Part shown: positions 26,729 through 34,658 of the stretch, piece by piece
Numbering within the stretch: position 1 is the stretch's first letter
Layout: each line of letters starts with the position of its first letter
NCBI GenBank assembly: GCA_003220675.1
Contig: QHTD01000056.1
Location: 1-37,875, forward strand
Direction of reading: 5' to 3'
Source of the DNA: Candidatus Rokuibacteriota bacterium
Lineage (GTDB): Bacteria; Methylomirabilota; Methylomirabilia; Rokubacteriales; CSP1-6
Length of the DNA stretch: 37,875 bases
Notes under the pieces: generated by a model
Seen by the model: the letters and a program-made list of their open reading frames with translations, nothing else
Databases searched by the model: none
What the model was told of the DNA's origin: nothing
Program-made: the position numbers and the translations under genes

Positions 26729-26850
26729 ATACGCGCTGACCGCGTCCACCAGCGTCACGATCGCGTAGATCGTGACGATCAGCGTCATGAGCTGATGCTC
26801 CTGAAGGGGCTGATCGCGACGTGGATACGCTGGCCGAGCCCCCACGCCGG
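26708..26850 (-). pseudogene. Remnant of a PhnE-type ABC permease 3' end
   Basis: On the minus strand WGLGQRIHVAIS is followed, after a one-base frame change in a CCCC run, by LMTLIVTIYAIVTLVDAVSAYLRARLV and a stop. A Gly-rich segment, an AIS-type helix and a last membrane segment ending in VDxxSxxLRxRL is the C-terminus typical of phosphonate-type PhnE permeases. The upstream part is missing and replaced by the thioredoxin gene. Short match, so moderate confidence. Confidence 0.45.
26753..26777. repeat. 10-bp inverted repeat between convergent genes
   Basis: CGTCACGATC-GCGTA-GATCGTGACG, perfect arms with a 5-nt loop. It lies between the ends of the zinc-finger gene and the thioredoxin gene, so it may act as a transcription stop, but there is no T-run. 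It also falls inside the permease remnant and could be chance from repeated Ile-Val-Thr codons. Confidence 0.4.
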
Positions 26851-26861
26851 AACGAGGTGAG

Positions 26862-27398
26862 CTAGCGCAGGAGCTCGGTGATCGTCTTCACCGCTTCGTC
26901 GCTCGCCCAGTCGAACTCTCCGAGCACGCTGTAGCGAGGGCGACCGTCGGCATCGACGACGAAGCTCACCGGCAACACGCGGACGCGCCAAGCCTTCACC
27001 GCATCCTGGTTGGGATCCAGCACGACCGGGAAGTCGACGGACAGACTCTTGACGTATTCGCGGACCCTGGTGGGCGATTCACCAAAGTTCACGGCGACGA
27101 TCTCGAAAGGCCGTCCCGCCAATCTCTGCCGCAGTTGCTTCATCGCCAGCATCTGCTCGCGACAGAACTCGCACCATGTCGCCCAGAAGCTGACGAGCAC
27201 GACCCTGCCGCGGTATTCGGCGACCGGTGTGGGGCGACCGGCGAGATCGTTCAGGACGACGGACGGCGGCGGCGCATCGGTCCAGGGAAGAAAGCGCGTC
27301 GGCTCGGTGTGGGCGGCGCGCGGGAGCGCGAACGTCGCACACACCGCGACCAGCGCAACGAAGGCGGTCCAGCGCCGGTGCTCCGTGGTCAGTGTCAT
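26862..27398 (-). CDS. TlpA/ResA-like exported thioredoxin
   Basis: A 178-residue secreted thiol oxidoreductase. An N-terminal signal (TAFVALVAVCATFALPRAAH) precedes a thioredoxin fold with VVLVSFWATWCEFC (C76, C79) and the cis-Pro segment VLPVSFVVDADG. Proteins of this group reduce disulfides outside the cytoplasm, commonly in cytochrome c maturation. Its ATG overlaps the stop of the upstream transglutaminase gene as ATGA, so the two are coupled. The pair is slightly less GC-rich than its neighbours. Confidence 0.9.
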   Translation of the reverse strand: MTLTTEHRRWTAFVALVAVCATFALPRAAHTEPTRFLPWTDAPPPSVVLNDLAGRPTPVAEYRGRVVLVSFWATWCEFCREQMLAMKQLRQRLAGRPFEIVAVNFGESPTRVREYVKSLSVDFPVVLDPNQDAVKAWRVRVLPVSFVVDADGRPRYSVLGEFDWASDEAVKTITELLR

Positions 27399-28510
27399 CC
27401 CGTGATCTCGCGCGCCGTGATCGTGTACTTGAAGCTGTCCGGATCGAGGCTATCGCGGCGACCTTCCGCCGTCTCTGCCTGCGGGTACATCAGGAAGCCG
27501 AGCTTGCCACCCTTGGTCGCGTTCGGAAGCGCGACATCGTGGGCGGTGTTGAAGGCGAGCCAGTTGCCTTCCCATCCTCCGAAGAGCTTCGGACGCACCG
27601 CCTGCACGAGCGGATGATCGAGCTTGAGCCACTCGCTCGTCTCCTCGCGCGCGACCTTGCCGACGTCGGCGGGATCCATCGCCACCCAGCCGTAGTCCCT
27701 CAGGAAGACCTCGGCCCGGCAGTGCTGCGCCTTGCTGACGTTGGCGCTTCCGGCGCCGAGCGCCTTGTAGCCGAAGGCGGAGGGCGCCACCCGGATGCCG
27801 TAGATATCGCGCGCCGGTATACCGACTGCTCGCACGAGACCGACGAAGAGCGCGTTGATGTCGCCGCACTTGCCTCCGAAGTTCCGGGTCTCGAGCATGG
27901 TCTTGATGTCACCCACGCCACAGCCCCGCACGTTCGGCTCGCGGTACGTGTTGGCGAGGATCCAGTCGTAGATCGCCGTCACTTTCTCTACATCCGTCGT
28001 CTTGCCCTGGGTGATCTCGTCGGCCGTCACCTTCACGATGCCGTCGGTCGGTATCAGGTCGGTCGGTTGCGTCCACATCCGTAGCTCCGCCGGATCGGCG
28101 GTGGCGGCGACCTTCTTCGACCAGTCGATCGCGCGGTTCTGCGTGCGGAAGCGGCTCGTCAGCTCCACGACGGGCGCCGCTTCGCCCTCGGCGAATTCAG
28201 CGTACAGCGTGCTCGCCCCGTACTTCCCGTCCGTCATGGGTCGCATGATCTTGGCGTTGCCCGACCACCGATCACCGAGCGTGCGCTGGTACTCCGAGTT
28301 CACGACCGGGATCGGGAGCCACACGCGCGTGACTCCGGTCGGCTGCAGCACCTCCGCCCGCGTCGTGATCTCGAACGTGCGCCACGTGCCCGGCCGCGGG
28401 TCGAACACCTTCTCATCGGCACGTACGATCGCGACCAGACGCGGCAACGTCGCCGCCACGGCCAATGCAGACACTGCCGTCGAGGTCTTCAGGAACGCGC
28501 GTCGATGCAT
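27395..28510 (-). CDS. Tat-exported transglutaminase-like protein
   Basis: A 371-residue protein with a twin-arginine signal (HRRAFLKTSTAVSALAVAA). The papain-like triad of the transglutaminase superfamily is visible: C215 in FGGKCGDINALFVGLVRAVGIPAR, H263 in QHCRAEVFL and D279 in WVAMDPADV. Bacterial members are mostly proteases or peptide-modifying enzymes of the envelope. Cysteine-based catalysis outside the cytoplasm could explain its coupling to a secreted thioredoxin. No substrate is known. Confidence 0.9.
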   Translation of the reverse strand: MHRRAFLKTSTAVSALAVAATLPRLVAIVRADEKVFDPRPGTWRTFEITTRAEVLQPTGVTRVWLPIPVVNSEYQRTLGDRWSGNAKIMRPMTDGKYGASTLYAEFAEGEAAPVVELTSRFRTQNRAIDWSKKVAATADPAELRMWTQPTDLIPTDGIVKVTADEITQGKTTDVEKVTAIYDWILANTYREPNVRGCGVGDIKTMLETRNFGGKCGDINALFVGLVRAVGIPARDIYGIRVAPSAFGYKALGAGSANVSKAQHCRAEVFLRDYGWVAMDPADVGKVAREETSEWLKLDHPLVQAVRPKLFGGWEGNWLAFNTAHDVALPNATKGGKLGFLMYPQAETAEGRRDSLDPDSFKYTITAREITG

Positions 28511-28563
28511 CGGTAGTTCTCCCTCCGGTGAGTTTGAGCCCGTTGGCCTTGGGACGCGCGCTC

Positions 28564-28591
28564 AGCTTATCGGGATTCTTCGACTAATCAA
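28564..28591 (-). promoter_or_regulatory. Possible promoter of the transglutaminase-thioredoxin pair
   Basis: On the minus strand TTGATT (28586-28591), a 16-bp spacer and TAAGCT (28564-28569), about 54 bp before the ATG. The -35 is good, the -10 weak. The surrounding 130-bp gap is the most AT-rich stretch nearby. Confidence 0.35.
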
Positions 28592-28641
28592 ATCGGAGTC
28601 GCCGATCGTTCGGCAGTTGACCTATCGGCGTGGGGGCGAGG

Positions 28642-29706
28642 CTAGGGGGTGACGCGGATGACCGGCTCGGAAATCACCTCACCGAGCTCCCAGCCCTCCT
28701 CGCCGCGGCGGCGGAACGCGTCGATCACGCCTCGTGCGCGATCGGGCGCGACCGAGAAGAGGAGGCCGCCAGATGTCTCCGATTCCGCGAGGAGGGAGAC
28801 GAGGTATCCGGGGATCGAGGGATCGATGCGGAGGCCCTGGCCGAAGACCGCGTCGATGTGGCGGCGGTTGCGCTTCATTCCCCCACTCCAGTGCCCAGCT
28901 TCGGCGAGCTCGCGTGTTCCCGGAAGCAGGGGCAGGCGCGACGCGCTGATCGTGACGCCGGCGCCCGACGCTTTCACCATCTCGCCGGCGTGACCGAGAA
29001 GCCCGAAGCCCGTGATGTCGGTCGCGCCCCGGGCGCCGGCCTCGCGCGCCACCTCGGCCGCGACACGGTTGAGCCTGAGCATGCTCTTGATGGCGCCGTC
29101 GAGCACCTCGGCCCTCGCGGCGTTGTCCTTCGCGGCGGTCGTGATCACGCCCGTCCCCAGGGGCTTCGACAGGAAGAGCCGGTCGCCGGGGCGGAGGCCG
29201 CCCTTGATGAGGATGCGGTCGGGGTGGACACGCCCGGTGACGCAGAGGCCGTACTTCGGCTCGTTGTCGACGACGGTATGGCCGCCCGCGATCACGCCGC
29301 CCGCCTCCACGACCTTGTCGCTCCCTCCCCGGAACACCTCCGCGATGATCGCCTTCGACATCTCGCGCGGAAAGCCGGCAACCGCGAGCGCGAAGAGCAC
29401 CTCGCCGCCCATCGCGAAGACGTCGGACATGGAATTCGCGGCCGAGATCGCGCCCCAGGTCCACGGGTCGTCCACGACCGGTGGGAAGAAGTCCACTGTC
29501 TCCACGATCGCGAAGTCGGAGGTGATGCGGTAGACCGCGGCGTCGTCGGCCGCCGCCAGGCCCACGAGCAGGTCAGGGTGGGCGCGACCCGCGGGCTTGA
29601 GCGCCTCGAGCACCTCCTGGAGATCCCCAGGAGCCATCTTGGACGCTCAGCCGGCACAGGCGGCGTACGAGGTGAGCCGGACCTCCGTGTGCGTGTGCTC
29701 GGCCAT
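28642..29706 (-). CDS. selD: Selenide, water dikinase SelD, itself a selenoprotein (in-frame UGA)
   Basis: Makes selenophosphate from selenide and ATP, the selenium donor for selenocysteine. The track ORF starts at 29637 and misses the N-terminus. Reading back through a TGA at 29647-29649 gives MAEHTHTEVRLTSYAACAG-U-ASKMAPGDLQEVL from an ATG at 29706, 7 nt after the lysR stop. Sec20 sits in the G-(C/U)-x-x-K motif at the catalytic Cys position, with K23 following. DDAAVY, the VDFFPPVVDDP segment, GGHT and DITGFGLLGH, all typical of SelD, follow. Total 354 residues. SelD with Sec at this position is known in many Sec-using organisms. It is the last gene of the tlpA-to-selD run. Confidence 0.94.
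29614..29633 (-). promoter_or_regulatory. Putative bacterial SECIS element of selD
   Basis: On the minus strand CTCCTGG-GGATCT-CCAGGAG: 7 perfect pairs and a 6-nt loop opening with GG, similar to the loop of E. coli fdhF. The stem begins 13 nt, and the loop 20 nt, after the UGA, which fits the bacterial SECIS rule. Confidence 0.75.
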
Positions 29707-29713
29707 CGCTGAC

Positions 29714-30619
29714 TTAAGACGTCTCCGCTGGAGACTCCGATTCGACGAACCCGACGAAGGCTTGGGCGAGCGGCGAGCGGCTCCTGTCGCGGTGAGTGAC
29801 GAGGTAGAAGGCCCGGGCGACACGCAGGTCCTTCACGCGGAGGCAGAAGAGGAGCCCCGCACGACACTCGTCCTCGACCGCCCGCTTCGAGACGAGCGCG
29901 ATCCCGACGCTCGCGCGCACCGCCTGCTTGATCGCCTGGGTCGAGCCCATCTCGCCGACGACGCGGAACGTCGACAGGTCGCTGTTCACCTGGTCCAGCG
30001 CCCGTTCGAGTGCCTCACGCGAGCCCGAGCCCCGCTCGCGAACGATGAGGGGCTCCTGCTTCACGTCGGCGAGGGTCACGCTCTTGCGTCCCGCCCACGC
30101 GTGCCCTGCCGGGACGATGACCACGAGCTCGTCGGCCATCAGCTCCCGCGCGACGAGGGCCTTCGGGCCTGGCGGCGCGCCGACCACGCCGACCTCAACG
30201 CGCCCCGCCTCGACCCACTCGGTGACCTGGCGGCTCGAGCCGATCAAGAGACAGATCGAGATGTCCGGATACTTGCCCTTGAACCGTCCGATCAGGGCGG
30301 GCAGCACGTACTCGCCGGGGATCGTGGAGCCGCCGACGACGAGCTCACCGGACATGCGCCCCTGGAACTGGTCGAGCGCCTGTCGCGCCTCGCGCTGGAG
30401 CGCGAGCATGCGGCGCGCGTAGCCGAGGAGGAGCCGGCCGGCGTGGGTGGGCGTGGCGCCGCGGCCGAGCCGGTCAAGGAGCTGGACGCCCAGCTCGTCC
30501 TCGAGGGCGCGGACGTGCTCGGAGACGGTCGGCTGGGTCAGGGAAAGCGCGTCGGCGGCGCGGGAGAAGCTCCCCAGCTCTGCCACCTTCGCAAACACCT
30601 CGAGGCGGCGAAGATCCAT
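29714..30619 (-). CDS. LysR-family regulator, selenium-metabolism-associated type
   Basis: A 301-residue LysR protein. The helix-turn-helix is in residues 1-60 (DLRRLEVFAKVAELGSFSRAADALSLTQPTVSEHVRALEDELG). The effector domain begins SGELVVGGSTIPGEYVLPALIGRFKGKYPDI. This N-terminus and the GGSTIPGEY segment resemble the LysR group annotated as selenium-metabolism-associated, usually found beside sel genes. Here it ends 7 nt before selD, which supports that reading. Effector and target sites are unknown; control of selD or of Sec genes is inference. Confidence 0.88.
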   Translation of the reverse strand: MDLRRLEVFAKVAELGSFSRAADALSLTQPTVSEHVRALEDELGVQLLDRLGRGATPTHAGRLLLGYARRMLALQREARQALDQFQGRMSGELVVGGSTIPGEYVLPALIGRFKGKYPDISICLLIGSSRQVTEWVEAGRVEVGVVGAPPGPKALVARELMADELVVIVPAGHAWAGRKSVTLADVKQEPLIVRERGSGSREALERALDQVNSDLSTFRVVGEMGSTQAIKQAVRASVGIALVSKRAVEDECRAGLLFCLRVKDLRVARAFYLVTHRDRSRSPLAQAFVGFVESESPAETS

Positions 30620-30647
30620 GGGGAACCGGGACGGCGGGAGGCTCGCG

Positions 30648-30857
30648 TCAGTGGCAGCCGCAGCCGCCGCCGCAGCAGCCGCCCGTCGACATCGTCGACG
30701 GGGCGAAGCTGCCGGCGGTCTTCAGACCGAACACCGACAGCTTGCGCATCACGTCCGGGCTCGCGCACGCGGGACACGCGACGGCGGTCGTCGCACCCGC
30801 GAGGTACTTCTCGAACTCCTCCTGGCAATGCTGGCAGCGGTACTCGTAGATCGGCAT
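30648..30857 (-). CDS. FmdB-family zinc-ribbon protein
   Basis: A 69-residue protein. MPIYEYRCQHCQEEFE with C8/C11 and ACPACAS with C28/C31 form the zinc ribbon of the FmdB/putative regulatory family. The end is Gly- and Cys-rich (GGCCGGGCGCH), a possible extra metal site. The role of the family is unknown. It begins 3 bp after the pup stop and lies 28 bp before lysR. Confidence 0.9.
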   Translation of the reverse strand: MPIYEYRCQHCQEEFEKYLAGATTAVACPACASPDVMRKLSVFGLKTAGSFAPSTMSTGGCCGGGCGCH

Positions 30858-30860
30858 CAG

Positions 30861-31064
30861 CTACTCACCGCCGCGCTGGACGTAGCTCTTCACGAACTCC
30901 TCGGCGTTCTCCTCGAGGATGTCGTCGATCTCGTCGAGAAGCTTGTCGATGTCTTCCTTGATCTTCTTGCCCTTCTTGGCGAGCTCCGGACTGCCGGCGG
31001 CGCCGTCGCCGCCCTCTGCGGGCTTGGTGGGCCGGGTCTCTTTCTTCTTCTGCTGCTCAGCCAT
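30861..31064 (-). CDS. pup: Prokaryotic ubiquitin-like protein Pup
   Basis: A 67-residue, disordered, charged protein that ends GGE. The helical core IDKLLDEIDDILEENAEEFVKSYVQRGG is the Pup signature that binds the proteasomal ATPase and the ligase PafA. The terminal Glu means it can be attached to lysines without deamidation by Dop. GGGAGG precedes the ATG. No pafA, dop, mpa or proteasome gene is in the window, so it is separated from its partners or these are further out; its neighbours are dcd, thrB and fmdB. Confidence 0.93.
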   Translation of the reverse strand: MAEQQKKKETRPTKPAEGGDGAAGSPELAKKGKKIKEDIDKLLDEIDDILEENAEEFVKSYVQRGGE

Positions 31065-31112
31065 CGCGCCCTCCCTTGACGCATTCTACCATTCTTCCCC
31101 CGCTTTCCCGGG

Positions 31113-32249
31113 TCAACGGCGAAAGTGTTTACTGAGGGTCAGGGTCTGGTGCTGATACGCGGAGCCCAGGCCGACCCCGTAGACCCTTTCCGGCCGCGAC
31201 CGGAGCCGCTCGAACCCGACCTTGAACGAGGTCTGGCCGTCGTAGACCAGGAACGGCACCTCCCGGGCCCTCACTTCCATAACCACCTTCGTGCCCAGAA
31301 CGCTCCCGTCGCCGAAGCCGAAGCCCGGGTCGAAGAAGCCAGCGTAGTGGGTGCGGATCTCCCCGGCGCCCGCGTCATAGACGACCATCTCAGCCGCGAA
31401 TTCCGGCGGCACGCGGATGCGCTCCTTGGACACGAGGATGTAAAAGCGGTTCGCCTCCAAGATGTACGCGTCGCGGGCGGGCCGCTTGATCGGCTCCCAG
31501 AACTCGACCGGGTCGTAATGGGCGACACGGCTCCAGTCCACGGCCGGCGGGTTCGGCTGGGCGCGGTAGCCGATGTTGCCCCCGGTCAGCCGCCCCGAGA
31601 GGTCGACGCCCATGCAGAGGCCGTCGTTGAAGGCGACGCGCTCGAGGGGGATCGGGCGCGCGTCGTCGTCGTAAAGGAGCGGCGTCTCGTGGTAGATCCG
31701 CGCCAATTCGCCGTCGGCGATATCGGTCCGCCCCGAGAGGAGGCGGAGCTGGTTGAGCGAGACGCCCGCATGCACGCGGACCGGGAACGACTGGGGCGAG
31801 ACCTCGAGATAGAGAAGCCCCTGATACCCCGGGCGGATCTCGTCGAAGCGCGGTGTCTCATCGGTGATGACGCGGGTGAAGATGTCGAGGCGGCCTGTCG
31901 TGCTCTTGGGGTTCGACCGGCCACGCACGTGCGGCGGGAGGTGGAGTGACTCGAGCAGCGGCACCAGGTAGACCGAGCCGCGCTGCAACGTGGCCCCAGA
32001 GTCTAGCGACAACCGGTCGATGACCAGGTCGCTGTCGGAGAGGTCCCGCTCCTCGAGCCGGCTCTGGACCGCCTGCCGGAACGGCAGGAAGCTCGCGCGG
32101 AGCTGATAGGCGCTCGGACCGAGGCGGAGGTCGAGGCTCGCGGGCTGATACTGGTCGTCCGCGATCGGCCGCTCGGCGCGGATCCACCCGTCGCGGACCG
32201 CGGCGCGGAGCTCGTGGTCGGGCAGGACGCCGTCAGGCACGCCGCTCAA
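31113..32249 (-). CDS. dcd: dCTP deaminase, long two-domain form
   Basis: Converts dCTP to dUTP. At 378 residues it is twice the usual Dcd and consists of two trimer-fold copies. In the first, GRSNPKSTTGRLDIFTRV and LLYLEVSPQ; in the second, AGFFDPGFGFGDGSVLGTKVVMEVRARE. Each copy keeps the Glu of the catalytic strand. A TTG start overlaps the thrB stop as TTGA; a GTG three codons later is an alternative. It precedes pup by 48 bp. Long Dcd forms of this type exist in alphaproteobacteria and others. Confidence 0.88.
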   Translation of the reverse strand: MSGVPDGVLPDHELRAAVRDGWIRAERPIADDQYQPASLDLRLGPSAYQLRASFLPFRQAVQSRLEERDLSDSDLVIDRLSLDSGATLQRGSVYLVPLLESLHLPPHVRGRSNPKSTTGRLDIFTRVITDETPRFDEIRPGYQGLLYLEVSPQSFPVRVHAGVSLNQLRLLSGRTDIADGELARIYHETPLLYDDDARPIPLERVAFNDGLCMGVDLSGRLTGGNIGYRAQPNPPAVDWSRVAHYDPVEFWEPIKRPARDAYILEANRFYILVSKERIRVPPEFAAEMVVYDAGAGEIRTHYAGFFDPGFGFGDGSVLGTKVVMEVRAREVPFLVYDGQTSFKVGFERLRSRPERVYGVGLGSAYQHQTLTLSKHFRR

Positions 32250-33148
32250 CCTATCACGCGGCTGACGGCGCCCGCCGTGTCCACGTCGAACCGGCGCGCG
32301 GCGCCGGCCATCCCCGCGCGGCGCAGCGCCGCCTCCATCGCAGCCGCGACCGGGGTGTCGTCACCGGCGACCACGGCGAGCAGCGACGGCCCCGCGCCAC
32401 TCAGGACGCAGCCGAGCGCCCCCGCGGCGCGCGCCGCTCGGACGACTTCGGGCATCCACGGGAACAGCCGGAGCCGGTAGGGTTCGTGCAGGCGGTCCTC
32501 GAGAGCCGCCGCGAGCGCGGCGGGCCGGCCGGCCCAGAGGCTCGCGAGGAGCAGCGCGACGCGCTGGACGTTGAAGACCGCGTCATGGTACGGCACGGAC
32601 GCCGGAAGGACGGCGCGCGCCTGGGCGGTGGCGCTCGTGACCTCGGGGATGAGCGCCACCCAGCGGAGGCCCGCGGGTACCGGGAGCGAGACCGCCGTGA
32701 CCGTCGGGCCGCTCGCGCTGGAGACGGTCAGCCCTCCGAAGAGCGCCGCGGCGACGTTGTCCGGATGCCCTTCGGCGCGCGCGGCGAGGGCGAGGAGCGC
32801 GTCCTTCGTGAGGGGCGAGCCGAGGAGGGCGTTGCCTGCGACGAGCCCGCCGACCCAGGCCGCCGCGCTCGAGCCGAGCCCGCGCGCGGCGGGCACGCGG
32901 TTCGTGCATTCGAGCGCGCACCCGGTGAACCGTCGCCCCGCCGCCTCGTAGGCGAGCTTCACGCCACGGGCGACGACGTTGTCAGCGCTCCGCGGCAGCC
33001 GGGTGGCGCCCTCGCCCTCGATCGCGACGCTGACGCCCTCGGCCTCGGACGCGCCGACCTCGTTGTAGAGCGTCAGGGCCAGCCCGAGGGTGTCGAACCC
33101 CGGGCCGAGGTTGGCGGACGTCGCGGGGACGCTGACGTGGACGCGCAC
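32246..33148 (-). CDS. thrB: Homoserine kinase
   Basis: GHMP-family kinase of threonine synthesis: homoserine plus ATP gives O-phosphohomoserine. In 300 residues the motifs are VPATSANLGPGFDTLGLAL at the N-terminus, the ATP loop VPAARGLGSSAAA near 90, EGHPDNVAAALFGGL near 125 and GCVLSGAGPSLLA near 250. GTG start, 4 bp after ccdA. Placed in a run with redox, nucleotide and Pup genes, it has no pathway partner beside it. Confidence 0.95.
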   Translation of the reverse strand: MRVHVSVPATSANLGPGFDTLGLALTLYNEVGASEAEGVSVAIEGEGATRLPRSADNVVARGVKLAYEAAGRRFTGCALECTNRVPAARGLGSSAAAWVGGLVAGNALLGSPLTKDALLALAARAEGHPDNVAAALFGGLTVSSASGPTVTAVSLPVPAGLRWVALIPEVTSATAQARAVLPASVPYHDAVFNVQRVALLLASLWAGRPAALAAALEDRLHEPYRLRLFPWMPEVVRAARAAGALGCVLSGAGPSLLAVVAGDDTPVAAAMEAALRRAGMAGAARRFDVDTAGAVSRVIG

Positions 33149-33152
33149 GCGG

Positions 33153-33890
33153 CTAAAGCCGCTTGAGGAGCCAGTCGGGGGTCAGCGAGATCGCCCAGGC
33201 GTTGAGGACGACGTAGTAGTTGGTGAAGACAAGCACGCCCACGACGACCAGGATCACGCCCGCGGCCCGCTCCACCACGGGAATGAACGGGCGGTAGCGC
33301 CTGAAAGCCCTCAGAAAGGGGCCGAGCGCCGCGGCCGCGAGGAGGAACGGGAGGCCGAGCCCCGCGGAGTACGCGACCAGCAGGCCGACGCCGCGTCCGA
33401 CGTTCTCGGCAGTGGACGCGAGGGAGAGGATCGCGCCGAGGATCGGCCCGACGCACGGAGTCCAGCCGATCGCGAATGTGACGCCGACCGCGAGCGAGCC
33501 GAGGTAGCCCGCCGGCTTCTCCCGGAGCTGCCACTGCCGGGTGCGCCCGAGGATCCCGATCCGCAGCGCCCCGACGATGTAGAGGCCGAAGACGACGATG
33601 AGGACGCCGCCGATCCGGCGGATCCAGTCGCGATGATCGAGCAGGAACTGGCCGAGCGCGCTGAACGAGGCGCCGAGCGCGACGAAGACGATCGAGAACC
33701 CCACGACGAAGGCAAGCGCATGGCCGAGGATCCGCCGCCTCACCCGCGCCGACAGCTCCCCGGTGAGGTCGGCGACGGACATCCCGGTGATGAACGACAG
33801 GTACGAGGGAAAGAGCGGCAGCACGCACGGCGACAGGAACGAGAAGAGCCCCGCGCTGAACGAGACGGCGACGCCGACGGACTCGCCCAT
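33153..33890 (-). CDS. ccdA: CcdA-like thiol-electron transporter (DsbD transmembrane family)
   Basis: A 245-residue membrane protein with six hydrophobic segments. The two redox cysteines are C22 in LSPCVLP and C146 in WTPCVGP, each followed by Pro as in CcdA. It carries electrons from cytoplasmic thioredoxin across the membrane to exported thioredoxins. It begins 3 bp after the tlpA-like gene, which is its likely acceptor in cytochrome c maturation. Confidence 0.94.
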   Translation of the reverse strand: MGESVGVAVSFSAGLFSFLSPCVLPLFPSYLSFITGMSVADLTGELSARVRRRILGHALAFVVGFSIVFVALGASFSALGQFLLDHRDWIRRIGGVLIVVFGLYIVGALRIGILGRTRQWQLREKPAGYLGSLAVGVTFAIGWTPCVGPILGAILSLASTAENVGRGVGLLVAYSAGLGLPFLLAAAALGPFLRAFRRYRPFIPVVERAAGVILVVVGVLVFTNYYVVLNAWAISLTPDWLLKRL

Positions 33891-33893
33891 GGC

Positions 33894-34556
33894 TTACCTC
33901 AGCAGCCCCTCGATCAGCGAATGGGACGCGTCGTTGTCCCACGCCCGCGGCCCCAGCGCGAGCGCGGTGAGATTGCCGTTTCGGTCCACGATGAAGCTCG
34001 AGGGCAGCGCACGCACGCCGTAGGTGTTCGCGAGGTCCATTTTCGGGTCGAGCCCCACAGGGAACGCGAGCTTGTGCTCGTCGAGGTAGGGCTTGACCTT
34101 CTTCGTGTCCGCGTCGACCGACACGGCGACGAGGACGAAGCCCTGGCCCTTCTGCTGCTGCCAGAGGCGCTCCATCGCCGGCATCTCCTCGCGGCAGGGC
34201 GGGCACCAGGTCGCCCAGAAGTTGATCAGCACGACCTTCCCCCGCTGCGCGGAGAGTCGGAGCTTGTCTCCACCCACGAGCGGCAGCGTGAAGTCCTCGG
34301 CGAGCTTCTGGCGTGACGGCCGGATGAGATCGAGCTCCTTCACCGCGTCGGCGACGCTGAGGACGCGTCCCTTGCGGGCCTTGAGCGCCACCGGCGCGGG
34401 CACCGGGGCGCCGGCTGGCGCGTCCTCGGCACGGCTCGCGACGGCCGCACCCGACTGTGTGACCTCGGGCGCCGGTCGCATCGCCGCGACGAGCACCACG
34501 CCGACGATGGCGGCGGCGACGGCGATCAGCGCGGTCAGCGCGAGCTTCTGTGACAT
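33894..34556 (-). CDS. TlpA/ResA-like membrane-anchored thioredoxin
   Basis: A 220-residue protein from the ATG at 34556 (GGAGC upstream); the 508-residue track ORF adds antisense of the neighbouring kinase. A membrane anchor lies at about residues 5-25, then an Ala/Pro linker, then the thioredoxin fold with VVLINFWATWCPPC (C118, C121), an insertion typical of TlpA and the cis-Pro segment ALPSSFIVDRNG. Coupled to ccdA, it is the presumed outside partner for apocytochrome c reduction. Confidence 0.93.
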   Translation of the reverse strand: MSQKLALTALIAVAAAIVGVVLVAAMRPAPEVTQSGAAVASRAEDAPAGAPVPAPVALKARKGRVLSVADAVKELDLIRPSRQKLAEDFTLPLVGGDKLRLSAQRGKVVLINFWATWCPPCREEMPAMERLWQQQKGQGFVLVAVSVDADTKKVKPYLDEHKLAFPVGLDPKMDLANTYGVRALPSSFIVDRNGNLTALALGPRAWDNDASHSLIEGLLR

Positions 34557-34601
34557 CGGGGCTCCAGAACGATGGCCATCGTCACGATACGGAACACGCA
34601 A

Positions 34602-34607
34602 AGTATA
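34602..34607 (-). promoter_or_regulatory. -10-like TATACT upstream of the tlpA-ccdA run
   Basis: On the minus strand TATACT lies about 45 bp before the ATG, in the 102-bp divergent gap. No convincing -35 is found at 16-18 bp, so activation by a regulator or chance are both possible. Confidence 0.3.
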
Positions 34608-34619
34608 CCCCCACATTCC

Positions 34620-34648
34620 GTGAACCTCCCGTAAACCCTTGCTATAGT
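34620..34648 (+). promoter_or_regulatory. Putative promoter of the four-carbon acid sugar operon
   Basis: GTGAAC (34620-34625), a 17-bp spacer and TATAGT (34643-34648) with extended TG. The -10 ends 10 bp before the ATG and there is no Shine-Dalgarno, so the mRNA is probably leaderless. Confidence 0.4.
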
Positions 34649-34658
34649 AGGCCGCTCG

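Noticed and set aside
26753-26777. Inverted repeat as a confirmed terminator
   Set aside because: No T-run on either strand and it lies within decayed coding sequence; kept only as a repeat.
30650-30690. GCC/GCAGCC-rich stretch as a simple repeat
   Set aside because: It encodes the Gly/Cys tail of the FmdB protein in frame and is explained by coding.
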